A DNA stretch of 64,000 nt, taken from NCBI GenBank assembly GCA_963677475.2, contig CAXXQD010000021.1, positions 558,001-622,000 of the forward strand, read 5' to 3'. Numbering within the stretch: the first letter of the stretch is position 1; every line of letters starts with the position of its first letter. Below the pieces are notes generated by a model. It was not told the DNA's origin and ran no database searches. It worked only from the letters and a program-made list of their open reading frames with translations. Of the stretch, positions 10,101 through 18,979 are shown piece after piece. The DNA comes from JABMQB01 sp963677475 (lineage in GTDB: Bacteria > Bacteroidota > Bacteroidia > Bacteroidales > Prolixibacteraceae). Both the position numbers and the translations under genes were made by a program.

Positions 10101-10822
10101 AATTGAAAAAATCGGGCGACTACCAATTGTTGGTTGTTAAAGGTTTGCCCGGGTTCTCCGAAGGAATGTCGTATTTCCGTACAGCAATTATGGACCGAGG
10201 TCTCTATGAAGGATTGGAACAAGTAAGTTATCGCAATTTCTTGATCACTTATGAAAACCTTGATGTATTAACTTCAGAAGGGGATGTGAATGACTATATG
10301 AATTTCTTCAGAAATGAGTATTTACAAAGTGCTGCAGCAAATTCAGGTACATCTACTTCGGTTCAAACAAATGCCTTAACACAGGTGCAGGCAGAAAGCG
10401 TACAAACGCAACAAGATGATCCTGAAGTTTCGGTTGTTGTTGAGGATGGAACCTATAACCCGGACGTTGAAAAAGCACATCTCTTTGCATTTGTAATACC
10501 ATCGGAGGATGTGAGCACCCAATTGTTCTTAAACGGGATCGAGACATTTAATAATACCAACTTTGCTTCACTCAATTTAGAGGTAGGCCAACAGGCATTG
10601 GATGAGTTTAGGACGATTGTCAAAATATCAGGATTGAAAGATAAAGATATTGCCATGCAATATTTCAGGCAACTGGTGCGCGATCGTTCTATTTATGCGC
10701 CACTTGGCAATGCCAACTATCGGAATTTCCTTATCACAGAAGAAAATTTTGACACCTTCTTAAAGGAAAAAAACATTACCGAATACATGGATTTCTACAA
10801 AAGGGTATATCTTGGGCAATAG
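7112..10822 (+). CDS. porW: T9SS lipoprotein PorW/SprE (TPR protein)
   Basis: This 1,236-residue lipoprotein begins with a signal peptide and lipobox LVSGC (Cys21), followed by a conserved region (RTFHNVTSHYNIYFNANESLKAG split around residues 33-55) typical of PorW/SprE. Tetratricopeptide-like helices follow (for example DSYLLMGKAYFYQDKF and ITADYYMQQNDYAEAIKYL). PorW/SprE is needed for type IX secretion and gliding and links the trans-envelope complex to the outer-membrane translocon. The start is TTG at 7112; the first in-frame ATG (Met14) would destroy the signal peptide. The C-terminal third holds three related ~150-residue units, each with YFR, then Y-x-N and DYM-x-F-type motifs (around 9673, 10170 and 10660). 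porX lies 154 bases downstream on the same strand. Confidence 0.88.
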   Translation: MKNRILHSILIVLMLTLVSGCSTKKNTRVSRTFHNVTSHYNIYFNANESLKAGEARIEKMIEDDYTRVLPIYKDSDPSAAKLANADMENIILKSSKLIKVHSITKRLKRKKGKKSKKYMDFASKEEFNKWIDDSYLLMGKAYFYQDKFISAIDNFSYVVRKFSQEETKYDAFLWLIRSYTEMERYAEASELIQSLQGDDAFPKRLERDFAIITADYYMQQNDYAEAIKYLDIAVNKTFWKKQKARLTFIAAQLYQELGDYTNSSNKFREVTKLNAPYKMAFNARINAAGVYTGQGDTEKLKKELGKMLRDKKNTEFQDQIYYALGNIFFKEGNSELAVENFRSSVSTSVSNDFQLALSAITLADIYFDHMEYRNSQAYYDSAMVVIDENYPNHKNITIRYNNLTQLVENLVLVEREDSLQKIALMEPAERNALIDEMIAAEEEKQQQLDLAASGVGGNNAGFYRANENRFGLGSTSTGGGWYFYNPQTVSYGKNQFQQLWGRRKLEDNWRRANKGSNSVDLLDEFGEPEEEEEMVVRIEDPLKREYYTQDLPLTDSLMTASHDKIKDALYNAGKIFKSEFSNYERSIEAFEDLNERYPDNVYVLSAYFDLYDLNELLGDKSRSDYYRNLIIQRYPDSKYAKYLLNPNFFIDLEMQKDSLNRLYQYTFSKYKTGQYAQVVTLTSQMNDLEPDSIIIPKIDFLRTVALGVQAKNMQTLETGLRGYTEQYPKKETTVLAEQILSLIEDSTLADYQKLVELGYLNDEIQNEELKADNTNINDEFGGKFDYDEDLLHYFIVAYPRSAEVDVNRLKFDIANYNIDHYTKIDFDIETENLDNKTAFLIVRALSSKQNSLIYFRSIIRQSEVFQALTDVDYINIVASSSNYRAILADKSLSDYLRFFVKNYSRFIGSNFEDEEFDNISPEEMMAKVEEQEDALEEQGTFVLVNKGVEGSIYNNNVDTSQCFVLAVQNAGNLIRPVLSKFSTFNTNNFRTWNLALQLKKSGDYQLLVVKGLPGFSEGMSYFRTAIMDRGLYEGLEQVSYRNFLITYENLDVLTSEGDVNDYMNFFRNEYLQSAAANSGTSTSVQTNALTQVQAESVQTQQDDPEVSVVVEDGTYNPDVEKAHLFAFVIPSEDVSTQLFLNGIETFNNTNFASLNLEVGQQALDEFRTIVKISGLKDKDIAMQYFRQLVRDRSIYAPLGNANYRNFLITEENFDTFLKEKNITEYMDFYKRVYLGQ

Positions 10823-10976
10823 GCACCCATTGTTTCTTTTGTCAGAATATTTTAGCTGCAATATATTTCGATATTAAATTACAAACTGGATAAAAACGTG
10901 GTTAAAGTTTGTTAACGGGATACTTTTTAGGAACAAAATTTGTTTTACATTGTACCTATAATTTACATAGAACAAC

Positions 10977-12533
10977 ATGAGGAAAATCAAGATACTTTGG
11001 ACCGATGATGAGATTGACCTGTTAAGGGCTCACATAATTTTTTTACAGGAAAAGGGCTACGATGTTTTTACTGCAAACAATGGAACAGATGCCATTGACA
11101 TGGTAAAAGAAAATCATTTTGATATTATTTTTTTGGATGAAAACATGCCGGGTTTAACCGGGCTCGAAACCTTGAATGCAATTAAAGCCCTGTCGCCAAA
11201 CATCCCTGTGGTAATGATTACCAAAAGCGAAGAAGAAGATATTATGGACGAGGCGATCGGTTCAAAAATGGCTGATTACCTTATAAAGCCTGTGAACCCA
11301 AAACAAATATTGCTTTCGTTGAAAAAAAATATCGATCAAAAACGGCTGGTGACGCAACAAACCACATCGGCGTACCAAACCGATTTTGCACAAATCAGCA
11401 TGCGTTTGAACGATCGCCTTTCATTTGACGATTGGAAAGATATTTACCGAAAATTGGTGCATTGGGAATTGGAGTTGAGCAGCTCCGACGATTCGACCAT
11501 GGATGAGGTTTTGACCATGCAAAAAAACGATGCCAACAAAGCTTTCTTCCGTTTTGTAAAAGATAATTATCAGGACTGGTTTCAAAAACAGTTAGGCGAA
11601 AGGCCCTTGTTTTCGGTCGATATTTTCAAGCAAAAAGTATTCCCTCTTCTCGATAAAAAGCAAAAGGTGTTTGTGCTTCTAATAGATAACCTTCGTTTCG
11701 ACCAATGGAGAATTTTAAGCCCTGTCATCAATCAATTTTTTAATACCGATGAAGAAGAGTTGTATTATAGCATTTTGCCAACAGCTACCATGTATGCGCG
11801 CAATGCAATGTTTTCGGGCTTGATGCCTTCAGAAATTGAAAAAAAGTACCCAAAAATGTGGTCACATGACGATAGCGAGGGGCATAAAAACCAATTTGAA
11901 AGTGAGCTTCTCGAAAGTCAAATGGCACGGTTAGGGCGGAAAGAAAAAGCCTATTACGATAAAGTTGGGAGCTTAAAATCCGGAAGAAGGGTCACCGAAA
12001 ATTTCCATAACATCATGGAAAACGACCTGTCGGTTTTGGTATTTAATTTTGTGGATATGATTTCACATGCCCGCACCGAGATGGAAATGATCCGGGAATT
12101 GGCAAGCGACGATAAGGCTTACAGGTCGCTCACCCTTAGCTGGTTTAACAATTCTACTCTGCTTGAACTGTTAAAGTCGCTGGCTGATAACGATGTGAAA
12201 CTCATAATTACCACCGACCATGGTACTATTAAAGTAAATAATCCGGTAAAAATTATTGGTGACAGGGATACAAATACCAACTTACGGTATAAAGTTGGCA
12301 AAAACCTTAACTATAAATCAAAACATGTATTTGAAGTTCGTGATCCGAGAAGTATTTATTTGCCATCACGAAATGTGAGCACATCCTATGTTTTTGCCCA
12401 TGGCAGCGACTTTTTTGTGTATCCGAACGATTATAATTACTACGCAGGGTATTATAAAAATACCTTTCAGCATGGCGGAATTTCATTGGAAGAGATGCTG
12501 ATACCTGTGGTCACTTTATCGCCCAAGAAATAA
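10977..12533 (+). CDS. porX: T9SS response regulator PorX (receiver plus PglZ phosphatase-like domain)
   Basis: The 518-residue product has an N-terminal receiver domain (acidic pair Asp10/Asp11, phosphoacceptor Asp54 in IFLDENMPG, Lys104 in YLIKPVNP). The C-terminal half is a PglZ/alkaline-phosphatase-type domain: Asp237 (LLIDNLRFDQW), Thr271 (LPTATMYARNAMFSG), Asp360/His364 (FVDMISHART), Asp414/His415 (ITTDHGT) and His499 (QHGGISLEEM). This architecture is diagnostic for PorX, the regulator of T9SS genes that partners with the kinase PorY; the PglZ domain hydrolyses cyclic or linear oligonucleotides in studied homologues. No porY is in the window. It ends three bases before the convergent mlaF-like gene. 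Confidence 0.95.
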   Translation: MRKIKILWTDDEIDLLRAHIIFLQEKGYDVFTANNGTDAIDMVKENHFDIIFLDENMPGLTGLETLNAIKALSPNIPVVMITKSEEEDIMDEAIGSKMADYLIKPVNPKQILLSLKKNIDQKRLVTQQTTSAYQTDFAQISMRLNDRLSFDDWKDIYRKLVHWELELSSSDDSTMDEVLTMQKNDANKAFFRFVKDNYQDWFQKQLGERPLFSVDIFKQKVFPLLDKKQKVFVLLIDNLRFDQWRILSPVINQFFNTDEEELYYSILPTATMYARNAMFSGLMPSEIEKKYPKMWSHDDSEGHKNQFESELLESQMARLGRKEKAYYDKVGSLKSGRRVTENFHNIMENDLSVLVFNFVDMISHARTEMEMIRELASDDKAYRSLTLSWFNNSTLLELLKSLADNDVKLIITTDHGTIKVNNPVKIIGDRDTNTNLRYKVGKNLNYKSKHVFEVRDPRSIYLPSRNVSTSYVFAHGSDFFVYPNDYNYYAGYYKNTFQHGGISLEEMLIPVVTLSPKK

Positions 12534-12536
12534 AGT

Positions 12537-13289
12537 TTACCCCTTTTGAAACTGGGCATAGAGTTTATTGGCAAAAATAAAGTCTTTTAATATTTGATTG
12601 TCGGTTTTCAGGATTTGATCTTTGCTGCCTTCCCAGCAAGTTTCGCCCTGGCTTATAAACAATATTTTCTCCCCAATTTCAATCACCGAATTCATATCGT
12701 GTGTATTGATAATGGTGGTCATATCGAACTCTTTGGTAAGGTCAAGGATGAGTGAATCGATTAGCGTGGCAGTTTCCGGGTCTAACCCTGAGTTTGGCTC
12801 ATCACAAAAAAGGTATTTTGGGTTTAAGGCAATTGCCCGTGCAATGGCGACCCTTTTTTGCATCCCTCCACTAATTTCGGAAGGCGAAAGTTTGTATGCT
12901 TTGCTGGCAATGTTCACATGATCGAGACAAAACCTGACACGTTCTTCTTTCTCTTTTGTTGGTTTATTGGTAAACATATCCAGAGGGAAACGAACATTTT
13001 CTTCAACGCTCAGGCTATCAAATAAAGCACCGCCCTGGAACACCATTCCAATTTCTTTACGCATTTCTTTGCGCGCTTTTTCGCTCATTTGTGTAAAATC
13101 CCTGTCGTTATAAAAAATAGATCCGTTATCAACCTCATGCAAACCAAGTATCGATTTTAACAAAACTGTTTTTCCGGAGCCGCTTCGCCCAATTATAAGG
13201 TTGGTTTGCCCACTTTCAAACTTAACGGAAATATCTTTTAAGACTTTGTTCCCGTCAAATGACTTGGATATATTTTTAATTTCAATCAT
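12537..13289 (-). CDS. mlaF: ABC transporter ATP-binding protein, MlaF type
   Basis: This is a 250-residue ABC ATPase with Walker A GRSGSGKT (residues 34-41), Q-loop VFQGGALFDSL, signature ISGGMQKR (139-146), Walker B YLFCDEP and switch His in INTHD. The GGALFDSL and SGGMQKRVAIARA features are typical of MlaF/Ttg2A, the ATPase of phospholipid transport systems that move lipids between inner and outer membranes. It overlaps its permease gene by four bases, so the two form a coupled pair. The substrate-binding MlaD (MCE) component is not adjacent. Confidence 0.88.
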   Translation of the reverse strand: MIEIKNISKSFDGNKVLKDISVKFESGQTNLIIGRSGSGKTVLLKSILGLHEVDNGSIFYNDRDFTQMSEKARKEMRKEIGMVFQGGALFDSLSVEENVRFPLDMFTNKPTKEKEERVRFCLDHVNIASKAYKLSPSEISGGMQKRVAIARAIALNPKYLFCDEPNSGLDPETATLIDSLILDLTKEFDMTTIINTHDMNSVIEIGEKILFISQGETCWEGSKDQILKTDNQILKDFIFANKLYAQFQKG

Positions 13290-14029
13290 GTGAGCAACAA
13301 GCGGGTGAGTATTAAATCGAATAACAAAATAAGGATGTTGGTATTTACAACTGCCTTGGTACTGGCTTTTCCAACTTCAAGTGCACCTCCTTGCACGTAG
13401 TATCCAAAATAGGCTGGTACCGATGCAACCAGGAAGCCGAAAAACAATGTTTTGATCAGTGAAAAAGTGATGTAGTAGGGAACAAATAACCAGCGGATAC
13501 CATCCAGGTATTCCGTAACGGTTACTACCCCAACCATTGGTCCGGTAACCAATCCGCCAAGCAAACCAAAAAACACACTAAGTACATATAAAAAAGGCAT
13601 CATTAAAACCACGGCAACTATTTTAGGAAGAATAAGGTAGCTTGCTGAATTTACACCCATAATTTCCAGTGAATCAATTTGCTCGGTTACCTTCATACTT
13701 CCAATTTCCGAAGTAATATTTGAGCCTATTTTTCCTGCCATGATCAAAGCCATCATGGTTGATGAAAACTCAAGCAATAACGTATCTCGTGTTCCCAAAC
13801 CGATCAACGAAGATGGATATAATGGATTTGCCATGCTATATGCAAACTGTATGGTCATAATGCCTCCAATAAACAGGGAGATAATAATTACGATTCCAAC
13901 AGAGTTAACACCGAGGTTTTCGATTTCAAGGAATAGTTGCCGGAAATATAATTTATGTTTTTCGGGTTTTGCGAAGGTTTTACCCAACATATAAAAATAC
14001 CTGCCTATATGAAAGAAGAATTTTTTCAT
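13286..14029 (-). CDS. mlaE: MlaE-type ABC permease
   Basis: This 247-residue membrane protein belongs to the MlaE permease family (DUF140). It has about five hydrophobic segments and the family blocks LIMAGKIGSNITSEIGSMKV and EQIDSLEIMGVNSASYLILPK. With MlaF it would form the inner-membrane core of a phospholipid (or other lipid) transporter maintaining outer-membrane asymmetry. The gene is first in a two-gene minus-strand operon. The 296 bases upstream to manC contain the divergent manC promoter. Confidence 0.9.
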   Translation of the reverse strand: MKKFFFHIGRYFYMLGKTFAKPEKHKLYFRQLFLEIENLGVNSVGIVIIISLFIGGIMTIQFAYSMANPLYPSSLIGLGTRDTLLLEFSSTMMALIMAGKIGSNITSEIGSMKVTEQIDSLEIMGVNSASYLILPKIVAVVLMMPFLYVLSVFFGLLGGLVTGPMVGVVTVTEYLDGIRWLFVPYYITFSLIKTLFFGFLVASVPAYFGYYVQGGALEVGKASTKAVVNTNILILLFDLILTRLLLT

Positions 14030-14274
14030 TTGATTCTTGTCAAAGCATATCCATTATGCATCCATAAACCTATGGAAACCTAAAATTACAATTTTATAGT
14101 GATTGTGGTTATAATTATTGATTAAAATTAAAACCAGAAAGAATCACTTAATGTGGATGAGTTCATGTGTAAATTTATATAATAGTCCATATTTTGAGGT
14201 TGATAAAACGGGCACTTTTAATCTAGCTGGATATTCAATGGTCTGTTAAAGTATGTTGAAACACGGGCATTTCA

Positions 14275-14305
14275 TTGGGCTTCCCACTTTATTTTAATAT
14301 ATTTG
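14275..14305 (+). promoter_or_regulatory. Promoter of the mannose-1-phosphate guanylyltransferase gene
   Basis: TTG at 14275-14277 (-33 region) and TATATTTG at 14298-14305 (exact TAnnTTTG -7 element) are separated by 20 bases. Transcription would start near 14312, about 14 bases before the ATG at 14326. This also argues that the TTG at 14275 is not a start codon. Confidence 0.55.
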
Positions 14306-14325
14306 GTAACAGCAAAACATATCTT

Positions 14326-15414
14326 ATGGGCAATACATACTGTGTTATTATGGCTGGTGGAATTGGCAGCCGTTTTTGGCCTCTTAGCCGAAAAGCTATG
14401 CCAAAACAATTTCTTGATATTTTGGGTGTTGGACGCACTTTTATACAACAAACTTATGATAGGTTTTCTTCGATCGTTCCGAAAGAGAATTTTTTGGTAG
14501 TTACTAATATTGATTACAAAGAGCTGGTAAACGAACAGCTCCCCGAACTGGATGATTCGCAGGTTTTATTGGAACCAATACGTAGAAATACAGCACCTTG
14601 TATAACTTATGCCATTAATAAAATCAAATTAAAAGATGCACATGCAAACGTTATTGTTGCACCTTCCGATCATGTAATCCTAAAACAGGAACAGTTTATC
14701 AGGCAAATTGAAAATGGCCTTGAGTTTGTTGCACGTAATAACGCTTTACTGACCTTGGGAATCAAGGCAAGCCGTCCGGAAACCGGATATGGGTACATTC
14801 AGATAAAAAAGAGGGAGAAATTCGGAAAGCTAAACAACCTGTACAAGGTGAAAACCTTTACGGAGAAGCCGGATGAAAAAATGGCTAAAATATTTATGGA
14901 CAGTGGCGAGTTTTTCTGGAATTCGGGGATATTCCTGTGGTCAATTCCGGCAATTAGTGCTGCCCTTCAAACCTATTTGGCCGATATTTATGAGCTTTTC
15001 GATAAGGGCAAAGAACGCTACAATACCGAAAATGAAGAAGCTTTTATCAACAAAACATATTCCGAATGCCAGGGAATTTCCATTGATTACGGAGTGATGG
15101 AAAAAGCCAATAACGTATATGTATTAACCGCCGATTTTGGCTGGAGCGATCTGGGTACCTGGGATTCACTATACGAAAGCAAAGAAAAAGATGCAGATGG
15201 GAATGTGGTAAAGGGCGATAATATTTTAAAATACGATGTAAAAAATTGTATTGTGAGTTTGCCCAACGAAAAAACAGCTGTGCTGCATGGTCTGGATGGG
15301 TATATTGTGGTTGAATCAAAAGAAATGCTGATGGTTTGTAAACGTTCCGACGAATCAAATATCCGCCAGTTTGTTACCGATGTGCGCATTAAAAAAGGGG
15401 AGGGGTACGTGTAA
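14326..15414 (+). CDS. manC: Mannose-1-phosphate guanylyltransferase
   Basis: This 362-residue enzyme makes GDP-mannose from mannose-1-phosphate and GTP. The nucleotide-binding signature MAGGIGSRFWPLSRKAMPKQ lies at the N-terminus, followed by LLEPIRRNTAPC, the VAPSDH metal/nucleotide motif, FTEKPD and the FFWNSGIFLWS sugar site. The C-terminal GWSDLGTWDSL and the absence of a phosphomannose isomerase domain mark the short GMP form. A longer frame opens at TTG 14275, but the ATG at 14326 fits the family and the promoter. GDP-mannose feeds mannose and fucose donors for surface polysaccharides. Monocistronic, with a hairpin downstream. Confidence 0.93.
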   Translation: MGNTYCVIMAGGIGSRFWPLSRKAMPKQFLDILGVGRTFIQQTYDRFSSIVPKENFLVVTNIDYKELVNEQLPELDDSQVLLEPIRRNTAPCITYAINKIKLKDAHANVIVAPSDHVILKQEQFIRQIENGLEFVARNNALLTLGIKASRPETGYGYIQIKKREKFGKLNNLYKVKTFTEKPDEKMAKIFMDSGEFFWNSGIFLWSIPAISAALQTYLADIYELFDKGKERYNTENEEAFINKTYSECQGISIDYGVMEKANNVYVLTADFGWSDLGTWDSLYESKEKDADGNVVKGDNILKYDVKNCIVSLPNEKTAVLHGLDGYIVVESKEMLMVCKRSDESNIRQFVTDVRIKKGEGYV

Positions 15415-15434
15415 AGTTGGATAATAATTCAAAT

Positions 15435-15466
15435 AAAAAATGCCACCCAAAATAATTGAGTGGCAT
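15435..15466 (-). terminator. Terminator of the efflux operon, possibly bidirectional
   Basis: A 7-bp stem ATGCCAC/GTGGCAT (15440-15446 with 15460-15466) is followed on the minus strand by TTTTTTATTT. It sits between the convergent manC and RND genes; the plus-strand side has only a weak T-rich tail. Confidence 0.7.
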
Positions 15467-15487
15467 CTTCAATTTATAAGCTATTTC

Positions 15488-18400
15488 TTATTCTAATTCA
15501 TCTTCAAGTTCGAGAGTTGTAGCTTTTTGTTTTACATAGCTGTCATTTGACAAACGGCCTGACCATTTCTGCATCCGGTAATTAAACCTGATGGTTAACA
15601 TATACATTACAGGTGAAACCAACAATGTTAGAAAGGTTGCAAATGTTAATCCGAAAATAACTGTCCACGACATTGGTGCCCAGAATGCAGTACTTTCGCT
15701 ACCAATGGAGATGGCTGGGTCAAAATGTGTAAACAGTCCAAAGAAATCGAAGTTTAGTCCAATAGCCAGGGGCATTAAGCCAAGCACAGTTGTAATAGCT
15801 GTAAGCAACACAGGGCGTAACCTGGTCTTTCCAGCTTCCACCAGAGTTTCAACCTGAATATCAGGTGCCATAAATGCACCTTCGGTAAGTCCAAGCTCTT
15901 CCCTCTTCTTTTTACGCAAAAGGTCGATATAATCGATGAGTACAATTCCGTTGTTTACCACAATCCCGGCAAGTGAAATTATACCAACCCCGGTCATGAT
16001 AATAACAAATTCCATTTTGAAAATCCCTAAACCAAGGAATACCCCGATTGTACTGAACAGAACAGTAATCATGATAATTGCAGGGCGGATAAAGGAATTA
16101 AATTGCGTAACCAAAATTAATGTAATTAAGGCAACCACTACCCCAAGTGCGAAAATAAGAAACTGGCTACTTTCATCCTGTTCTTGTTGTTCGCCGGTAA
16201 AAGCATAGGAATAACCATTGGGTAAATCGTAACTTGCCAAAGCAAGTTTAATTTGCTCATTTACTTCTGTTGCGTTATAGCCTTCTTCAATATTCGAAGA
16301 AATTGTAATAGCCCTTTTGTTGTTAATCCGGCTAATTTTATCGTATGTCGTTGAGTATTCGAAATCAGCTACTGCCGATATAGGAATGCTCCGGTCGTTG
16401 ACATGTAATTTTTGGTTCATTAACGAAGACACGTCATTTCTGTATTGTTCGTCAAGACGGACAAAAATATCGTATTCGTCTTCACCTTCTTTAAAATTCC
16501 CAATATCCTGGCCATATAAAGCAGATCGGAAAGCAAAAGCTATTTGTTGTGTTGACAGCTCATACAACCTTGCCCGTTCGCGATCAATATTTAGCAACAT
16601 TTCAGGTTGATTTACATTAATGTTTAATTTGAGCTCGTCAATCCCGGCAATGTTATCGTCTTCAATTATACGTATGATATCATCCGTGATTTTAATAAGC
16701 TCATCAAATTCGTCACCGGCAACATCAATGTTAATTGGTGCTCCAACTGGTGGTCCATCTTCATCTTTTTCAACATATATTTTAGCACCCACAAAACCAT
16801 CCAGTTTGTTGGTGATTTCCTGCATTATTTTAGCGGTGCTGATTCCTTCCCTTAATTTGTATTCTTCAAACGAAACGCTTGTCAACGATTTATTGGGGCT
16901 GTTTGTTTGTTCAAACAAACCACCTTTTCCGTTGCCCACACTTGTAGTTACCGATTTAATGATGTGCATAAACGGAGCAACCGTTTCGTTCACAATTTTT
17001 TCAACCTCGCGCGAAACTTCATCTGTTTTTTCAATGGAAGTTCCTAAAGGAAGTTCCATGGTTACGTAAATGGTTTGCGGGTCCTGGTTAGGGAAGAACA
17101 ACACTTTTGGTGAGCTTCCGAAATAAAATGCTGCTGAAAATATGAGCAATAAAATTGTACCAAAGAAATAGATCAATGGTGTATAACCTGTAAGTGCATG
17201 CCGTAGTTGTTTTGCGTAAAAATTTTCAAGCCAAACCAGGAATTTTGTTTGGAACCAACGTGCCAAAGGTCGCAGTAAAATATAATTAACAACCATTAAC
17301 AAAACAACAGCCATGAATATGTTTCCCATCCAAAGTACTCCTGCCAAATAAAACAGGGCTGCCAGAATAGTTAAAATACCTGCAACCTTTGACGATTTCA
17401 ATAGGTTGATTTTACGTTTAATATCATCGACTTTCATAAAGGATGAAACAAATGCCGGATTGAGGATAAGCGCAACAAATAATGACGATGCCAATACCAC
17501 AATCAGTGTTTTTGGCAGTATCGACATAAACTGACCCACAATTCCTTCCCACATTAACAATGGGAAAAATGCTGCCAGGGTTGTTAAAGTGGAAGTAATA
17601 ATCGGGAATGCAATTTCACTGACCCCTTTTTTTGTGGCCGACATAACAGAATAGCCTAAACTGTGCAACCTGTAAACATTTTCGACCACAACAATGGCAT
17701 TATCGACCAGCATACCAAGTGCCAGGATAAGGCCATAAAGAACCATGCTGTTTAAGGTTGTTCCACTTTGATCGAGTATGATAAATGATAAAAACATTGA
17801 CATCGGGATTGCCAGGCCTGAAAAAAGTGCATTTCGTAATCCAAGGAATAGGAACAATACAAAAATTACCAAAAGTGTTCCAAGGATAATACTGTTTTCC
17901 AGGTTGCTGATTTCATTCCTGATGTAATGGGTCATATCGTCAGTAGTAACTACCTCCAGGTTTTTAGGTAGGAACCCTCTTGCCTTTTGATCTTCAATCA
18001 CCTTAAATACTTTCTCGGAAGCATCTAATATGTTTTCACCAGATTTCTTGGTTACGGCAAGTGTTACTACGGGTTTATTGTCGAGCCTTGCAATGGTTGA
18101 TTTTTCTTTATATCCATCAACGACTGTTGCAACATCACGTATATAAACAGGTTTGCCCATGTTTACTTTGATGATGGTATTTGCTATTTGCTCCATGTTT
18201 TCGAAGTCGGCAACGGTACGGATAACACGCCTGGTTTGATCGGCCGTAAATTCACCGGCTCCCATGGTGATGTTTTCAAATTGTACTGCCATTGCAATAT
18301 CATCGAAGCTTACACCATGCGCTTCCAGTTTATACGGATTAACATTTATCTGTATTTCCCTTTCATCGATTCCACGAATGGTTGCTTCCGATATTTCATT

Positions 18401-18952
18401 CAAACCTTCAAATTCATCCTGCAACAATTCCGCATATTTTTTCAGGTCTTTCATACTGAAATCACCCGAAAGGTTTACATTCATAATAGGGAATTCAGAA
18501 AAATCAAGGTCAAGAACCAAAGGGTCTTGTTCTAGGTCGGCCGGTAATTCCGATTTTGATTTGTCAACCCGGTCTTTAGTATCTTGCAAAGCATCTTTAA
18601 CATCCACATTGGTGTTAAATTCAACGATAATAATACTTGCATCCTGATATGAAGCTGAGGAAATCTTTTTAACACCCTGCATCCCTTTTAGCTCCTGCTC
18701 AATGGGGCGCGTGATAAAGTTTTCAATATCAACCGGGGAGTTTCCCGGGTAAAGGGTCTGAATAAAAATATAAGGAACTACAATTTCGGGCATCGATTCG
18801 CGGGGCATTTGCTTATACGAGAATATCCCAAATAGGACGATGATCCCGGTTAAAATATATACAGTAGTCCTGTTTTTTAGTGCCAGGTAAGTTGGTCCAA
18901 ACCGGCGCGTTATATTTTGCGTATTTTTAGATTGCTTTTTTTCTTTTACCAT
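15488..18952 (-). CDS. RND efflux transporter permease
   Basis: This 1,154-residue inner-membrane protein has the RND duplicated architecture: TM1 near residues 30-48, two large periplasmic loops, and two bundles of transmembrane segments. Family motifs include GNSPVDIENFITRPIEQEL, GLILALGMLVDNAIVVVENV in TM4 and GIISLAGIVVNNGIVLIDYI in the second bundle. TM4 carries Asp-Asn where AcrB-type pumps have Asp-Asp, a variant seen in other Bacteroidota RND pumps. It should export drugs or other small molecules through a tripartite complex with the adaptor and TolC-like protein encoded just upstream. It is the last gene of the tetR-led operon and starts 27 bases after the adaptor gene. Substrate not predictable. 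Confidence 0.93.
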   Translation of the reverse strand: MVKEKKQSKNTQNITRRFGPTYLALKNRTTVYILTGIIVLFGIFSYKQMPRESMPEIVVPYIFIQTLYPGNSPVDIENFITRPIEQELKGMQGVKKISSASYQDASIIIVEFNTNVDVKDALQDTKDRVDKSKSELPADLEQDPLVLDLDFSEFPIMNVNLSGDFSMKDLKKYAELLQDEFEGLNEISEATIRGIDEREIQINVNPYKLEAHGVSFDDIAMAVQFENITMGAGEFTADQTRRVIRTVADFENMEQIANTIIKVNMGKPVYIRDVATVVDGYKEKSTIARLDNKPVVTLAVTKKSGENILDASEKVFKVIEDQKARGFLPKNLEVVTTDDMTHYIRNEISNLENSIILGTLLVIFVLFLFLGLRNALFSGLAIPMSMFLSFIILDQSGTTLNSMVLYGLILALGMLVDNAIVVVENVYRLHSLGYSVMSATKKGVSEIAFPIITSTLTTLAAFFPLLMWEGIVGQFMSILPKTLIVVLASSLFVALILNPAFVSSFMKVDDIKRKINLLKSSKVAGILTILAALFYLAGVLWMGNIFMAVVLLMVVNYILLRPLARWFQTKFLVWLENFYAKQLRHALTGYTPLIYFFGTILLLIFSAAFYFGSSPKVLFFPNQDPQTIYVTMELPLGTSIEKTDEVSREVEKIVNETVAPFMHIIKSVTTSVGNGKGGLFEQTNSPNKSLTSVSFEEYKLREGISTAKIMQEITNKLDGFVGAKIYVEKDEDGPPVGAPINIDVAGDEFDELIKITDDIIRIIEDDNIAGIDELKLNINVNQPEMLLNIDRERARLYELSTQQIAFAFRSALYGQDIGNFKEGEDEYDIFVRLDEQYRNDVSSLMNQKLHVNDRSIPISAVADFEYSTTYDKISRINNKRAITISSNIEEGYNATEVNEQIKLALASYDLPNGYSYAFTGEQQEQDESSQFLIFALGVVVALITLILVTQFNSFIRPAIIMITVLFSTIGVFLGLGIFKMEFVIIMTGVGIISLAGIVVNNGIVLIDYIDLLRKKKREELGLTEGAFMAPDIQVETLVEAGKTRLRPVLLTAITTVLGLMPLAIGLNFDFFGLFTHFDPAISIGSESTAFWAPMSWTVIFGLTFATFLTLLVSPVMYMLTIRFNYRMQKWSGRLSNDSYVKQKATTLELEDELE

Positions 18953-18979
18953 GTTGGAAAATATTAATGATTATACCAA

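Noticed and set aside
14275..14325. TTG at 14275 as the start of manC
   Set aside because: It coincides with a -33/-7 promoter pair and adds 17 residues not found in the family; ATG 14326 starts the normal N-terminus.
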